From: Robertmurraya massiliosenegalensis JC6 | GTDB lineage: Bacteria > Bacillota > Bacilli > Bacillales > Cytobacillaceae | DNA length: 38,254 nt | Direction: 5' to 3' | Assembly: GCF_000311725.1 (NCBI RefSeq) | Contig: NZ_HE978511.1 | Location: 1,025,789 to 1,064,042 of the forward strand | Part shown: positions 16,647-26,585 of the stretch, one piece after another | Layout of the letters: every line of letters starts with the position of its first letter | Position numbering within the stretch: position 1 is the first letter of the stretch | Notes under the pieces: generated by a model | Seen by the model: only the letters and a program-made list of their open reading frames with translations | What the model was told of the DNA's origin: nothing | Database searches by the model: none | Position numbers and translations under genes: made by a program

Positions 16647-16660
16647 TGTAAATTTACACT
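16647..16660. promoter_or_regulatory. 14-bp palindrome GTGTAAATTTACAC
   Basis: A perfect palindrome in the 278-bp gap between the Feo accessory gene and the XRE gene, in AT-rich, promoter-like DNA. A regulator-binding site is possible; nothing else in the gap looks coding. Confidence 0.35.
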
Positions 16661-16706
16661 ATATACACCTATTATACAAGATAGGTGACCTGCTATTCAA
16701 GGGAAA

Positions 16707-16868
16707 CTAGACTTGTTTCTCCTTTCCCTCACAACATGAACTACTTGAACATGAGCTTTTAATCTCACAACTTGCGCATTTCCCTTGCTTTGACCGTTTA
16801 ATAAATCTCCAAAGCGCCCAGCTTGCATATCCAAATATAAGTCCACCAATGACCACATTTGCCATCAT
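16707..16868 (-). CDS. FeoB-associated Cys-rich membrane protein
   Basis: A 53-residue protein too short for most gene finders: one membrane segment (ANVVIGGLIFGYASWALWRF), a basic stretch (IKRSKQGK), then a Cys-rich tail CASCEIKSSCSSSSCCEGKE. This is the FeoB-associated family pattern; the Cys may handle Fe2+ next to FeoB. AAGGAAGGCGG precedes tandem ATGs (16868 and 16865). It starts 75 bp after feoB and is probably the third gene of the feoAB operon. Confidence 0.85.
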   Translation of the reverse strand: MMANVVIGGLIFGYASWALWRFIKRSKQGKCASCEIKSSCSSSSCCEGKEKQV

Positions 16869-16943
16869 TTTACCGCCTTCCTTTATGGATTTACTGGATG
16901 TTTTCGCACTAAATTCGTGAAGTAATGAGCATTCATTCGTTTT

Positions 16944-18947
16944 CTAAAAACCGACTAGACTTCCAATCTGATAAATGACTAGAGAGAGTACATAGGCAAT
17001 AAATAGAGCATACCCCATCGAAAAAGCGGTCCATTTATACGATCCTGTTTCTTTTTTGATCGTCGCAACTGTCGCTAAACATGGAATATAAAGAAGAATA
17101 AAGACCATAAAGCTGTACGCTGCAACAGGTGAAAAGCTATTGATCAATAATCCTTGTAAGCTTGCTTCATCAGGAACAAAGTAAATAATATTCATCGTTG
17201 AAATAATTGCTTCTTTTGCTAAAAAGCCTGTTAAAAGTGATGCTCCTGCCTGCCATGTCCCAAATCCCAAGGGCGCCAATAGCGGTGCAAACACGCCACC
17301 AATCATCGCTAAAAAGCTGTCATCCATCTCTACATTCACACCTTGAGGTCCAGCGTAAGACAATAACCAAATCAGGACTGAGCCAGCAAAAATAAAGGTA
17401 CCTGCCTTTTTAACAAAACCCTTCCCTTTTTCCCATGTACTCTTCCAAAGAGCTTTTCCTTGTGGAAGTCGATATGGTGGAAGTTCGATCACGAAAAAGG
17501 ATGTTTCACCCTTTAAAATCGTAGCTGAAAATAATTTCGCCAAAATAAGTGCAACAACAATGCCAAGAATATAAAGTGATAATACAATAAGTGCTTTATG
17601 ATAGGCGAAAAAAGCTCCAACGAATAAAGCATAAACTGGTAATCGAGCGGAGCAAGACATTAAAGGTGTCAGCAATACGGTTAACATTCTTTCTCTAGGT
17701 GTTTCAATTGTTCTCGCTGCCATCACACCAGGCACATTACATCCAAATCCAATCATCATCGGAATAAAAGCTTTTCCGTTCATCCCAACCAGTTCCATTA
17801 ATCGATCCATCACCAATGCGACACGAGCCATATAGCCTGAGTCTTCCAATAATGAAATAAAGAAGAACAGAATAAAGATCTGTGGTACAAAGACTAGAAC
17901 TCCTCCTACTCCAGCTACGATGCCATCAAGCACTAAAGCATGGATAAAGGATGAGGCGCCGATAAAGGTTAAAAAGTTTTCAAGTCCCGATGTGATTGGT
18001 CCTGAAATCAATCCATCAAGTAGATCAGAAAGCGGAAAGCCAAGCCAATCAAATGTAAGCATGAACAAGAAATACATAACAACAAAGAAAATCGGCAATC
18101 CCAACCATTTATTAGTAATAATCATATCGATTTTTTCAGAGAGTGGTTGTCTATTTTCTCCTTGTAAATAGGTAGACTTTTGTAAAAGCTCCGAAATCGC
18201 TGCTTGTCTTTTCCTATAAATATATTGTTCTATCGTTCTTTCCTGCTGTTGTAAAAGTACTGCTGTTGTTGTTTCGTGAACAAAGGCCTCTAACACTTCT
18301 TTCTCAATAAAATCTTGTAAATACGTTCTGACATCTTGATTTCCTTCTAATAATTGCAGTGTTAACCATCTAGCAGAATGCGGTGATTTCCCTTGAAGTA
18401 ATTGCTCGAATTGACTAATTGCCGCATTCATTTCGTCGCCATACGGTACACTGAAATGACTAGTGCCTTCCGTTTTGACGGTTGTCGCCATTTCGGCTAG
18501 TTCCTCACAGCCTTTTCCACTACGTGCGATAACTGGTATTGTTTTAGCACCAAGATGGGAAGAGAGTTTGACCACATCGATTTCAATTCCACGTTTTGAT
18601 GCCACGTCTACCATATTTAAGCCAATTATGATTGGCTTACCGAATTCAAGAAGTTGAATCGTCAAATGTAAATTTCGTTCTAATTGGGAAGCATCGACAA
18701 TGTTTAGCATTCTATCAAATGAATCATGAAGCAAAAAGTGGGTAACGACTCCCTCATCCTTTGATAGTGGATTAAGTGAGTACACTCCTGGCAAATCAAT
18801 TAAAGAAGCTTTTCCCTTTTTAAAAACTCCGACCTTTTTCTCTACCGTTACGCCGCTCCAGTTTCCAACATATTCATAAGACCCCGTCAAATGGTTAAAC
18901 ATCGAAGTTTTTCCTGTATTTGGGTTTCCTAAAAGGGCAATATCCAT
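16944..18947 (-). CDS. feoB: Ferrous iron transporter FeoB
   Basis: The 667-residue protein has an N-terminal G domain with G1 GNPNTGKTS (7-15), G3 DLPGVY and G4 NMVD. A helical spacer follows, then a membrane domain with GFGCNVPGVMAARTIETPRE and the second Gate motif (MSCSARLPVYALFVGAFF). It imports Fe2+ across the cytoplasmic membrane. Its ATG overlaps the feoA stop (TAATG), and GAAGGA lies inside the end of feoA, so translation is coupled. The Fur box upstream of feoA should repress the operon in iron-replete cells. Confidence 0.96.
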   Translation of the reverse strand: MDIALLGNPNTGKTSMFNHLTGSYEYVGNWSGVTVEKKVGVFKKGKASLIDLPGVYSLNPLSKDEGVVTHFLLHDSFDRMLNIVDASQLERNLHLTIQLLEFGKPIIIGLNMVDVASKRGIEIDVVKLSSHLGAKTIPVIARSGKGCEELAEMATTVKTEGTSHFSVPYGDEMNAAISQFEQLLQGKSPHSARWLTLQLLEGNQDVRTYLQDFIEKEVLEAFVHETTTAVLLQQQERTIEQYIYRKRQAAISELLQKSTYLQGENRQPLSEKIDMIITNKWLGLPIFFVVMYFLFMLTFDWLGFPLSDLLDGLISGPITSGLENFLTFIGASSFIHALVLDGIVAGVGGVLVFVPQIFILFFFISLLEDSGYMARVALVMDRLMELVGMNGKAFIPMMIGFGCNVPGVMAARTIETPRERMLTVLLTPLMSCSARLPVYALFVGAFFAYHKALIVLSLYILGIVVALILAKLFSATILKGETSFFVIELPPYRLPQGKALWKSTWEKGKGFVKKAGTFIFAGSVLIWLLSYAGPQGVNVEMDDSFLAMIGGVFAPLLAPLGFGTWQAGASLLTGFLAKEAIISTMNIIYFVPDEASLQGLLINSFSPVAAYSFMVFILLYIPCLATVATIKKETGSYKWTAFSMGYALFIAYVLSLVIYQIGSLVGF

Positions 18948-19171
18948 TATAATCCTTCCACCTTTATCGAATATGCTTCACGACGTCTGATTCCAACACA
19001 TTGCCCACATGATTCAAGCATAACTGGTCCACCAAAAGGCATTTTGCACTTGATACATATTTCTGAACCTTCTGTTATGCCTAAATCAAGGAGACGTCTG
19101 CGAACTAATTGATCAGCACTTGAAATATCAATAATCTTAGCTCGTTCACCTGTTCCTAACTTCGACAACAT
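18947..19171 (-). CDS. feoA: FeoA, small SH3-like partner of FeoB
   Basis: The 74-residue product MLSKLGTGERAKIIDI...RRRLLDLGITEGSEI...SIKVEGL has the FeoA fold pattern. It carries four Cys in CIKCKMPFGG and CGQC, which is unusual for such a small FeoA and could bind a metal. FeoA is thought to help FeoB function at the inner face of the membrane. The ATG at 19171 follows AGGTGA; the GTG at 19180 overlaps that RBS. Confidence 0.92.
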   Translation of the reverse strand: MLSKLGTGERAKIIDISSADQLVRRRLLDLGITEGSEICIKCKMPFGGPVMLESCGQCVGIRRREAYSIKVEGL

Positions 19172-19195
19172 CTTAATCACCTAATTTCATTTAAT

Positions 19196-19219
19196 TGAGA
19201 ATGATTCTCTTTCGTTATA
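19196..19219 (-). promoter_or_regulatory. Fur box overlapping the feoA promoter
   Basis: TGAGAATGATTCTCT (19196-19210) fits the 7-1-7 Fur box of Bacillus. On the minus strand TATAAC (19214-19219) is a possible -10, so Fur would sit at the transcription start. Confidence 0.75.
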
Positions 19220-19402
19220 GCACGATTTTTTCAATAGAACAGTGTGAAAAGTCACTCCAATTAGACTAAAAACCTTTAAATCACTCCAATCCTTATGAGT
19301 ACTACATGTTTGGGTAATATGGAATTTTTTTGAACTTTTCATTTATCCAAGATTTTTCTTTTCAATTCGACGCATAGGATAGTCATATAAAGGAGGAGAC
19401 GT

Positions 19403-19948
19403 ATGTTTACTATGAAAATTGATCATGAAATAGAATTACAACTGCTCCAGCCCCATCATGCTGACGAGTTTTTTCATTTAATAGATTCAAATCGTTCTTA
19501 TTTAAAAGAATGGCTTCCTTGGGTAAATGAAGTGATCTCCCCAGTGCAAACCCATCGGCTTATTTCACACTGGATCATGCAATTTAGTGAGCAATCCGGA
19601 TTTAGTTTAGGGATCCGTTACAGAGGTAGATTAGTTGGCAACATCAGCTCGCAATTTATAGATTGGAATAATCGTCAAACATCGATAGGCTACTTTATTG
19701 CAAAAGATGCACAAGGTCACGGAATCATGACCAAAGCTGTGCGAGCTGTATTGAATTATTCCTACTTTCAATTAGGTCTTAATCGGATTGAAATTCGTTG
19801 TGGAGAAAAAAATGCTAAAAGTCGAGCTATTCCAGAAAGATTAGGTTTTACGTATGAAGGCTTCGTTCGAGATGGAGAGTATTTGAATGGACGTTTTCAT
19901 AATTTACTTATGTATAGCTTGCTCGCACGGGAATGGACTAGACAGTAA
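19403..19948 (+). CDS. GNAT acetyltransferase, YdaF/RimL-like
   Basis: The 181-residue protein starts MFTMKIDHEIELQLLQPHHA and contains NRSYLKEWLPWV, IGYFIAKDAQGHGIMTKAVR (acetyl-CoA loop Q-G-H-G) and CGEKNAKSRAIPERLGF followed by YEG. This is the RimJ/RimL class; it resembles B. subtilis YdaF in length and N-terminus. It probably acetylates an alpha-amino group of a protein or a small molecule. AAGGAGGAG precedes the ATG, and a terminator follows at 20035. It is transcribed alone. Confidence 0.85.
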   Translation: MFTMKIDHEIELQLLQPHHADEFFHLIDSNRSYLKEWLPWVNEVISPVQTHRLISHWIMQFSEQSGFSLGIRYRGRLVGNISSQFIDWNNRQTSIGYFIAKDAQGHGIMTKAVRAVLNYSYFQLGLNRIEIRCGEKNAKSRAIPERLGFTYEGFVRDGEYLNGRFHNLLMYSLLAREWTRQ

Positions 19949-20034
19949 AGGTAAAGAGGAGAATGCTTTTTTACCATGTGATTTGAGCGTACGATTTTTG
20001 TAAGATCTCGATATAAAAGCTCTCATTCTCTAAG

Positions 20035-20062
20035 TCTGTTAAGAATTTTAACAGATTTTTTT
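20035..20062 (+). terminator. Intrinsic terminator after the acetyltransferase
   Basis: TCTGTTAA (20035-20042) pairs with TTAACAGA (20048-20055), followed by seven T. Confidence 0.8.
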
Positions 20063-20152
20063 GTATTTTCTAAGAAATTTCCAGAGAACCGTTCATATTC
20101 ATGGCAATTTATAATAAACTAAAGGTAACATATTTTTTCATAACCACAACGT

Positions 20153-20182
20153 TTGACTGTATGGTTTTGCATCCTTTATAAT
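20153..20182 (+). promoter_or_regulatory. Promoter of the MerR regulator gene
   Basis: TTGACT (20153-20158) and TATAAT (20177-20182) are separated by 18 bp, slightly long as in many MerR-controlled promoters. It lies 27 bp before GAGGTGAT. Confidence 0.6.
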
Positions 20183-20220
20183 CATATAATAGGAATAGAT
20201 TGAGGTGATATGATGGGGCA

Positions 20221-20631
20221 TTGTATCGTATTGGCGAACTAGCAAGTATTGCACATGTATCAAAAAGAACGATTGATTATTATACAAGTATTGGACTTTT
20301 AAAAGCTCAACGCTCAAAATCCAATTATCGGATTTACACAGAACAAACTTTAGAGGATTTACGGTTTATTGAAGAATGCAAAAGTCTTCATATTCCACTT
20401 GAAGAGATTAAGAGAAAACTAGAAATTAAGAAAATAAAAGAAGTCCAAGAAGGGGAACTAAAGAAACATATCCTTTCGGTAACACAGCAAATGAAGCAGC
20501 TTCAAATCGATTTAAATGTTCTCATTCCATTGATCGAAAATCTTGAAAACGGTCAAGCGGAGAATTATTCCAAGTTGCTAAATACTGAAGGTGAAGTGTT
20601 ATTAAAGTCCCTTTCCGAATTACATGGTTAG
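20221..20631 (+). CDS. MerR-family transcriptional regulator
   Basis: The 136-residue protein has the MerR HTH (YRIGELASIAHVSKRTIDYY, TSIGLLKAQRSKSNYRIY), then a coiled-coil dimer helix (about 70-120). It lacks the paired Cys of copper or mercury sensors; a single Cys lies at about 59. The frame has only a TTG start (20221), while ATGs at 20210 and 20213, ideally placed after GAGGTGAT, are in another frame and stop after about ten codons. So the start is non-standard, or a base is missing in the GGGG at 20215-20218. The next gene encodes a CNNM protein, a likely target. Confidence 0.8.
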   Translation: MYRIGELASIAHVSKRTIDYYTSIGLLKAQRSKSNYRIYTEQTLEDLRFIEECKSLHIPLEEIKRKLEIKKIKEVQEGELKKHILSVTQQMKQLQIDLNVLIPLIENLENGQAENYSKLLNTEGEVLLKSLSELHG

Positions 20632-20696
20632 ACTAAATTTTTGAATTTATTGGGAGGTGACTCCTTACTCGTTTCTTGCGAGATAAGGAAATTTAT

Positions 20697-22049
20697 TTGG
20701 ACATATTTAACTTGGTTTTATTAGCCATTTTGATTGCTTTAACGGCATTTTTTGTCGCTTCAGAATTTGCGATCATTAGGATAAGGAGCTCAAGAGTAGA
20801 GCAGTTAATTGATGAAGGAAGTAAAAGTGCAATTGCTGCGAAAAAAGTTATCACTCATCTTGATGAGTACTTATCGGCTTGTCAGCTTGGGATTACTGTT
20901 ACAGCTCTAGGAATTGGTTGGTTAGGAGAACCGACTATAGCAAAAATGCTAACTCCTATATTTACGGAGTTTAATATTCCTTCTGCTTTATCCCATGTTG
21001 TTTCAGTCGCGATAGCTTTCTTATTTATCACATTTCTCCATGTGGTTGTTGGTGAGCTTGCTCCTAAAACCGTTGCTATCCGTAAGGCAGAACAAGTCAC
21101 ACTTGTTGTGGCGAGACCACTCATATGGTTTTACCGCCTGTTTTATCCATTTATTTGGACATTAAATGGGTCAGCACGAATCATTGTGGGATGGTTTGGT
21201 TTAAAGCCTGCTAAAGAGAGCGAAGAAGCACATTCTGAAGAAGAACTTAGACTGATTTTGTCTGAAAGTTATAAAAGTGGTGAGATTAACCAATCTGAGT
21301 TTAAGTATGTAAACAAAATCTTTGAATTTGATGATCGAATCGCAAAGGAAATCATGGTTCCTCGAACCGAAATTGTTTCCTTATCAAAGGATGACACGCT
21401 AAAGACATTTTTAGAGGTCATGTATGTCGAAAAGTTTACCCGTTATCCTATCATTGATGGAGATAAAGACCACATTATTGGCCTGGTAAACTTAAAAGAA
21501 ATCATGACCGATTTATTAAATCATCCTGAAATTGCCGCACAGACACTAGAATCCTATATTCGACCAATCATCCGTGTCATTGATACAGTCCCTATTGGAG
21601 ACCTATTGGTCAAAATGCAAAAGGAGCGTATTCATATGGCCATTTTAATGGACGAATATGGCGGGACATCTGGTCTAGTTACTGTTGAAGATATCATTGA
21701 AGAAATTGTTGGTGAAATTCGCGACGAATTTGATATGGATGAAATATCTGAAGTACGTAAGATCAATGAAGACCATTACATCCTTGACTCTAAGGTACTT
21801 GTCAGTGAAGTAAATGATTTGTTTAATCTCAATATTAATGATGAAGATGTGGATACCATCGGAGGCTGGATTTTAACAGAAAATTATGAAGCCCAAGAGG
21901 GTGACACAATTGAAATAGAGTCTTACTCTTTTAAAATCATTGAGATGGAAGACCATCATATTAAATATATTGAGGTAACACGATTAGCTGAAGAAACGGG
22001 TGGGAATATTGAACAATTTCCCTTAACCAATTCTTCCATCGTTTCATAG
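20697..22049 (+). CDS. CNNM/CBS-domain membrane protein, MpfA (YhdP)-like Mg efflux type
   Basis: About 450 residues. The N-terminal DUF21/CNNM domain has four hydrophobic segments (IALTAFFVASEFAIIRIRSS; LHVVVGELAPKTVAI). A tandem CBS pair follows (EIMVPRTEIVSL...; MAILMDEYGGTSGLVTVEDI) and a CorC_HlyC C-terminal domain. SESYKSGEINQSEFKYVNKI strongly recalls B. subtilis YhdP/YhdT; YhdP (MpfA) exports Mg2+. The paralogue cannot be decided. I chose the TTG at 20697, which has AAGG 9 nt upstream and gives MDIFNLVLL; a TTG at 20676 has poorer spacing. A MerR gene immediately upstream, as with yhdQ/yhdP, suggests a shared operon. Confidence 0.88.
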   Translation: MDIFNLVLLAILIALTAFFVASEFAIIRIRSSRVEQLIDEGSKSAIAAKKVITHLDEYLSACQLGITVTALGIGWLGEPTIAKMLTPIFTEFNIPSALSHVVSVAIAFLFITFLHVVVGELAPKTVAIRKAEQVTLVVARPLIWFYRLFYPFIWTLNGSARIIVGWFGLKPAKESEEAHSEEELRLILSESYKSGEINQSEFKYVNKIFEFDDRIAKEIMVPRTEIVSLSKDDTLKTFLEVMYVEKFTRYPIIDGDKDHIIGLVNLKEIMTDLLNHPEIAAQTLESYIRPIIRVIDTVPIGDLLVKMQKERIHMAILMDEYGGTSGLVTVEDIIEEIVGEIRDEFDMDEISEVRKINEDHYILDSKVLVSEVNDLFNLNINDEDVDTIGGWILTENYEAQEGDTIEIESYSFKIIEMEDHHIKYIEVTRLAEETGGNIEQFPLTNSSIVS

Positions 22050-22068
22050 AAATTTACAGAGTACATTG

Positions 22069-22105
22069 AAAAACCCATTTCTAGTTCCTCTAGAAATGGG
22101 TTTTT
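22069..22105. terminator. Strong terminator after the CNNM gene
   Basis: A 16-bp perfect stem (22069-22084 with 22090-22105; core ACCCATTTCTAG) with a 5-nt loop and T-rich flanks on the plus strand; A-rich on the other side, so it could act in both directions. Confidence 0.85.
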
Positions 22106-22285
22106 CCCTTTTTTCATGACTACTAAACCTTTTCTTTTATATAAAACTCGCATTTAAAAATATGGCAACTTCCCACCTATAAGTAAAAGACAGATGAAAT
22201 ATCTCTCACGTAGTTGGATAGCCGTCTAAATCGATTTTTTTCCCTAGATTTCGGTTTAAGTACAAAAATGATCTTAAATAACAAA

Positions 22286-22309
22286 AGCTCCTACAAAACG
22301 TAGGAAGCT
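22286..22309 (-). terminator. Possible terminator downstream of glpK
   Basis: On the minus strand AGCT-CCTAC pairs with GTAGG-AGCT (one bulged base), followed by TTTTGTTATTT. It lies about 370 bp past the glpK stop, beyond the repeat block. Positions 22106-22285 show nothing else recognisable. Confidence 0.4.
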
Positions 22310-22341
22310 TCCGGTTTATCTAATTCGATTCCAACATCTCT

Positions 22342-22658
22342 CCCTTAAGCGGAATTTTTCCTGTTATCTTCTCAATGAAATCCCTTTTAGGGGAAATAGC
22401 GGAAGATTTTCCGCTTATGGAAGGCAAAAGCGTTTATTTTGGCATTTTTTGAGGGAATAGCAGGAATTTTTCCTGTTATTTCGGCTCTTTTTCATGATAC
22501 TTGCTCATTAAGCGGAATTTTTCCTGTTATTTTTTCATGCCGATACTCCTACCATTTATCCGAACCTTTTATCAAACACTTATCCACATGTTCCAGGGAA
22601 TTTATAAATTTCTGGACAAAAAAACTGAATCAAAAAGTCAGTACATTCGACTTTTTGA
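22342..22658. repeat. Dispersed intergenic repeat, copy B, with internal copies
   Basis: The motif AAGCGGAATTTTTCCTGTTA occurs at about 22347 and 22509, with a variant AGCAGGAATTTTTCCTGTTA at 22459, and a palindromic relative AGCGGAAGATTTTCCGCT at 22398. The block ends with the hairpin TCAAAAAGTC/GACTTTTTGA (22630-22658) and CCCAGC, as in copy A at 14459-14566. It fills most of the 626-bp gap between the CNNM gene and glpK; no gene is supported here. Confidence 0.65.
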
Positions 22659-22675
22659 CCCAGCTCCATTATTTC

Positions 22676-25007
<2,332 letters not shown>

Positions 25008-25055
25008 CCTTTTCTCTCCTCACTAATAAAATGTAATCGGTTTACTTCGATGACG

Positions 25056-25114
25056 AAAAAAAGGAGACACGACAGATCACCCTATTATCTAATAGGCGCT
25101 GTGTGAGTCTCCTT
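25056..25114 (-). promoter_or_regulatory. GlpP-type antiterminator/terminator leader of glpFK
   Basis: On the minus strand AAGGAGAC (25107-25114) pairs with GTCTCCTT (25061-25068), closing a long interrupted hairpin with an inner stem CCTATT/AATAGG (25081-25096) and ending in a T run (25056-25062). It lies 50 nt before glpF. In B. subtilis such a leader is read through when GlpP binds with glycerol-3-phosphate. Confidence 0.75.
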
Positions 25115-25147
25115 ATCTCCATCACAATTGCATTAACTTATAGCATT

Positions 25148-25176
25148 AGTATACGTATTCTTGAAAGCGGTGTCAA
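25148..25176 (-). promoter_or_regulatory. Sigma-A promoter of glpFK with cre site
   Basis: TTGACA (25171-25176), a 17-bp spacer and TATACT (25148-25153) on the minus strand. TGAAAGCGGTGTCA (25162-25175) matches the cre consensus TGWAANCGNTNWCA at every fixed position and overlaps the -35, so CcpA-HPr(Ser-P) should block RNA polymerase. Confidence 0.85.
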
Positions 25177-25313
25177 TAATAGATTTGTAGATTTTTGGAT
25201 AAATGTTACAAAAAATTGACAAACAACATGCGGATATTGAAAACCTTTTCTTTCCATTAAATTGTATTAGCATTAGGCTACTCTAACCAATACATAAAAA
25301 TTCCGCACAGAAA

Positions 25314-25342
25314 AAAGATCTGAGCCATTCACTCAGATCTTT
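25314..25342 (-). terminator. Intrinsic terminator after glpC
   Basis: AAAGATCTGAG pairs with CTCAGATCTTT (25314-25324 with 25332-25342) followed on the minus strand by T. It separates glpABC from the glpFK promoter. Confidence 0.9.
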
Positions 25343-25346
25343 CGTA

Positions 25347-26585
25347 CTATGATTTAGAAGAAACAAGCGAGTCATCTGCCAGACTCTTAGAGTAGGATTC
25401 TGCTAGAATTTGCATGGGGTGTATAACCGTTTTCGGTGTCAACTGTTCTAGTTGATTCTTACACATACCACATTCTGTTACTGTATAATCGGCATTTGCG
25501 TCTGCAATGGCATCAGCCATCGTTTTACCAATTTTCATAGAAATATCATATTTTTCTTCTTTGAATCCGAAGGTTCCACACTGACCACAGCATCCTGCCG
25601 CAACATCTTGAATTTCATAGCCTGGAATAAGTCCAAGAATGTCCATAGCAGGGTTACCTATTCCTTGACCTTTCATATGACATGGTGCATAATAGCCTGC
25701 TTTCACATTCATTGGAGCAAAATCCGTATTCAGCTCCCCACATTCATGTAGAAGTCGTAAATATTCATCAGCGTCATACACATGCTTTGCTAGCTCGATA
25801 GCGCCCTCTGATTTCAAATAATTGACATATTCTTTTTTAAATGCAAACGTACAACTCGTACATGTTAAAACAATGTCATACCCTTGCTCTGTATACTCAA
25901 GCAAACTTTCAATATTGTAATTTGCGTTCTTGAGCCCTTGCTCCATTTTTCCGTTTGCAAACATAGGAACTCCGCAGCATTTCTGCTTAGGTACAGCGAC
26001 TTCAATGCCATTATATTTCATGACTTCAACAAAAGAATCTGCCACCTCTGGTGCATTGTACGTAGCATAACAGCCAACAAAATAAGCAACCTTACGCTTT
26101 GTTTGAGCGGTTGTTTTTTTGTATTTTCTTTTAAAATTATTAAAACGATACTTTGGAAACTTTCGTTCAGCAGGAATACCCATCACCAATTCCATCGCTT
26201 TGCGGACTGGCTTCATCGTCATCGCAACATTCGTAATCGGGGCAAAAGCTGAAGCAGCTATTCCAACCAATTCTGCATTACTTAACACCTGATCGCGAAG
26301 TTTTGTTCCTTCAATATCAGCATGGATTGCCTTTGCATAAGCAGTTAATGTCGAAACATGGACATTCTCTGGACATGAGATATCACAATTCCCACATAAA
26401 GTACACAGCTCAATTCGCTTGTCATCTATCATTTGTTGATTATCTGTAAGCCTTTTTAACTCTGGACCTAAATGCTTCGGTCCACCAAACTCCAATGAGA
26501 CGCTTGAAACCGGACAACTTACTGTACAGGCATTACACTTGAGGCAGGCATCAAACGAACGGTCTAAGAAGCTGTAATCAAGCAT
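25347..26585 (-). CDS. glpC: Anaerobic glycerol-3-phosphate dehydrogenase subunit C (GlpC)
   Basis: The 412-residue iron-sulfur protein has two [4Fe-4S] motifs, CLKCNACTVSCPVSS (about 16-30) and CTLCGNCDISCPENV. Two CCG domains follow (CYATYNAPEVADS...QKCCGVPMF; YYAPCHMKGQG...GCCGQCGTFGFKEEKY). It passes electrons from GlpA/GlpB to the membrane quinone pool. The ATG overlaps the glpB stop by 8 nt, with GGAGGG just upstream. Such a three-subunit enzyme is less usual than aerobic GlpD in bacilli. Confidence 0.92.
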   Translation of the reverse strand: MLDYSFLDRSFDACLKCNACTVSCPVSSVSLEFGGPKHLGPELKRLTDNQQMIDDKRIELCTLCGNCDISCPENVHVSTLTAYAKAIHADIEGTKLRDQVLSNAELVGIAASAFAPITNVAMTMKPVRKAMELVMGIPAERKFPKYRFNNFKRKYKKTTAQTKRKVAYFVGCYATYNAPEVADSFVEVMKYNGIEVAVPKQKCCGVPMFANGKMEQGLKNANYNIESLLEYTEQGYDIVLTCTSCTFAFKKEYVNYLKSEGAIELAKHVYDADEYLRLLHECGELNTDFAPMNVKAGYYAPCHMKGQGIGNPAMDILGLIPGYEIQDVAAGCCGQCGTFGFKEEKYDISMKIGKTMADAIADANADYTVTECGMCKNQLEQLTPKTVIHPMQILAESYSKSLADDSLVSSKS

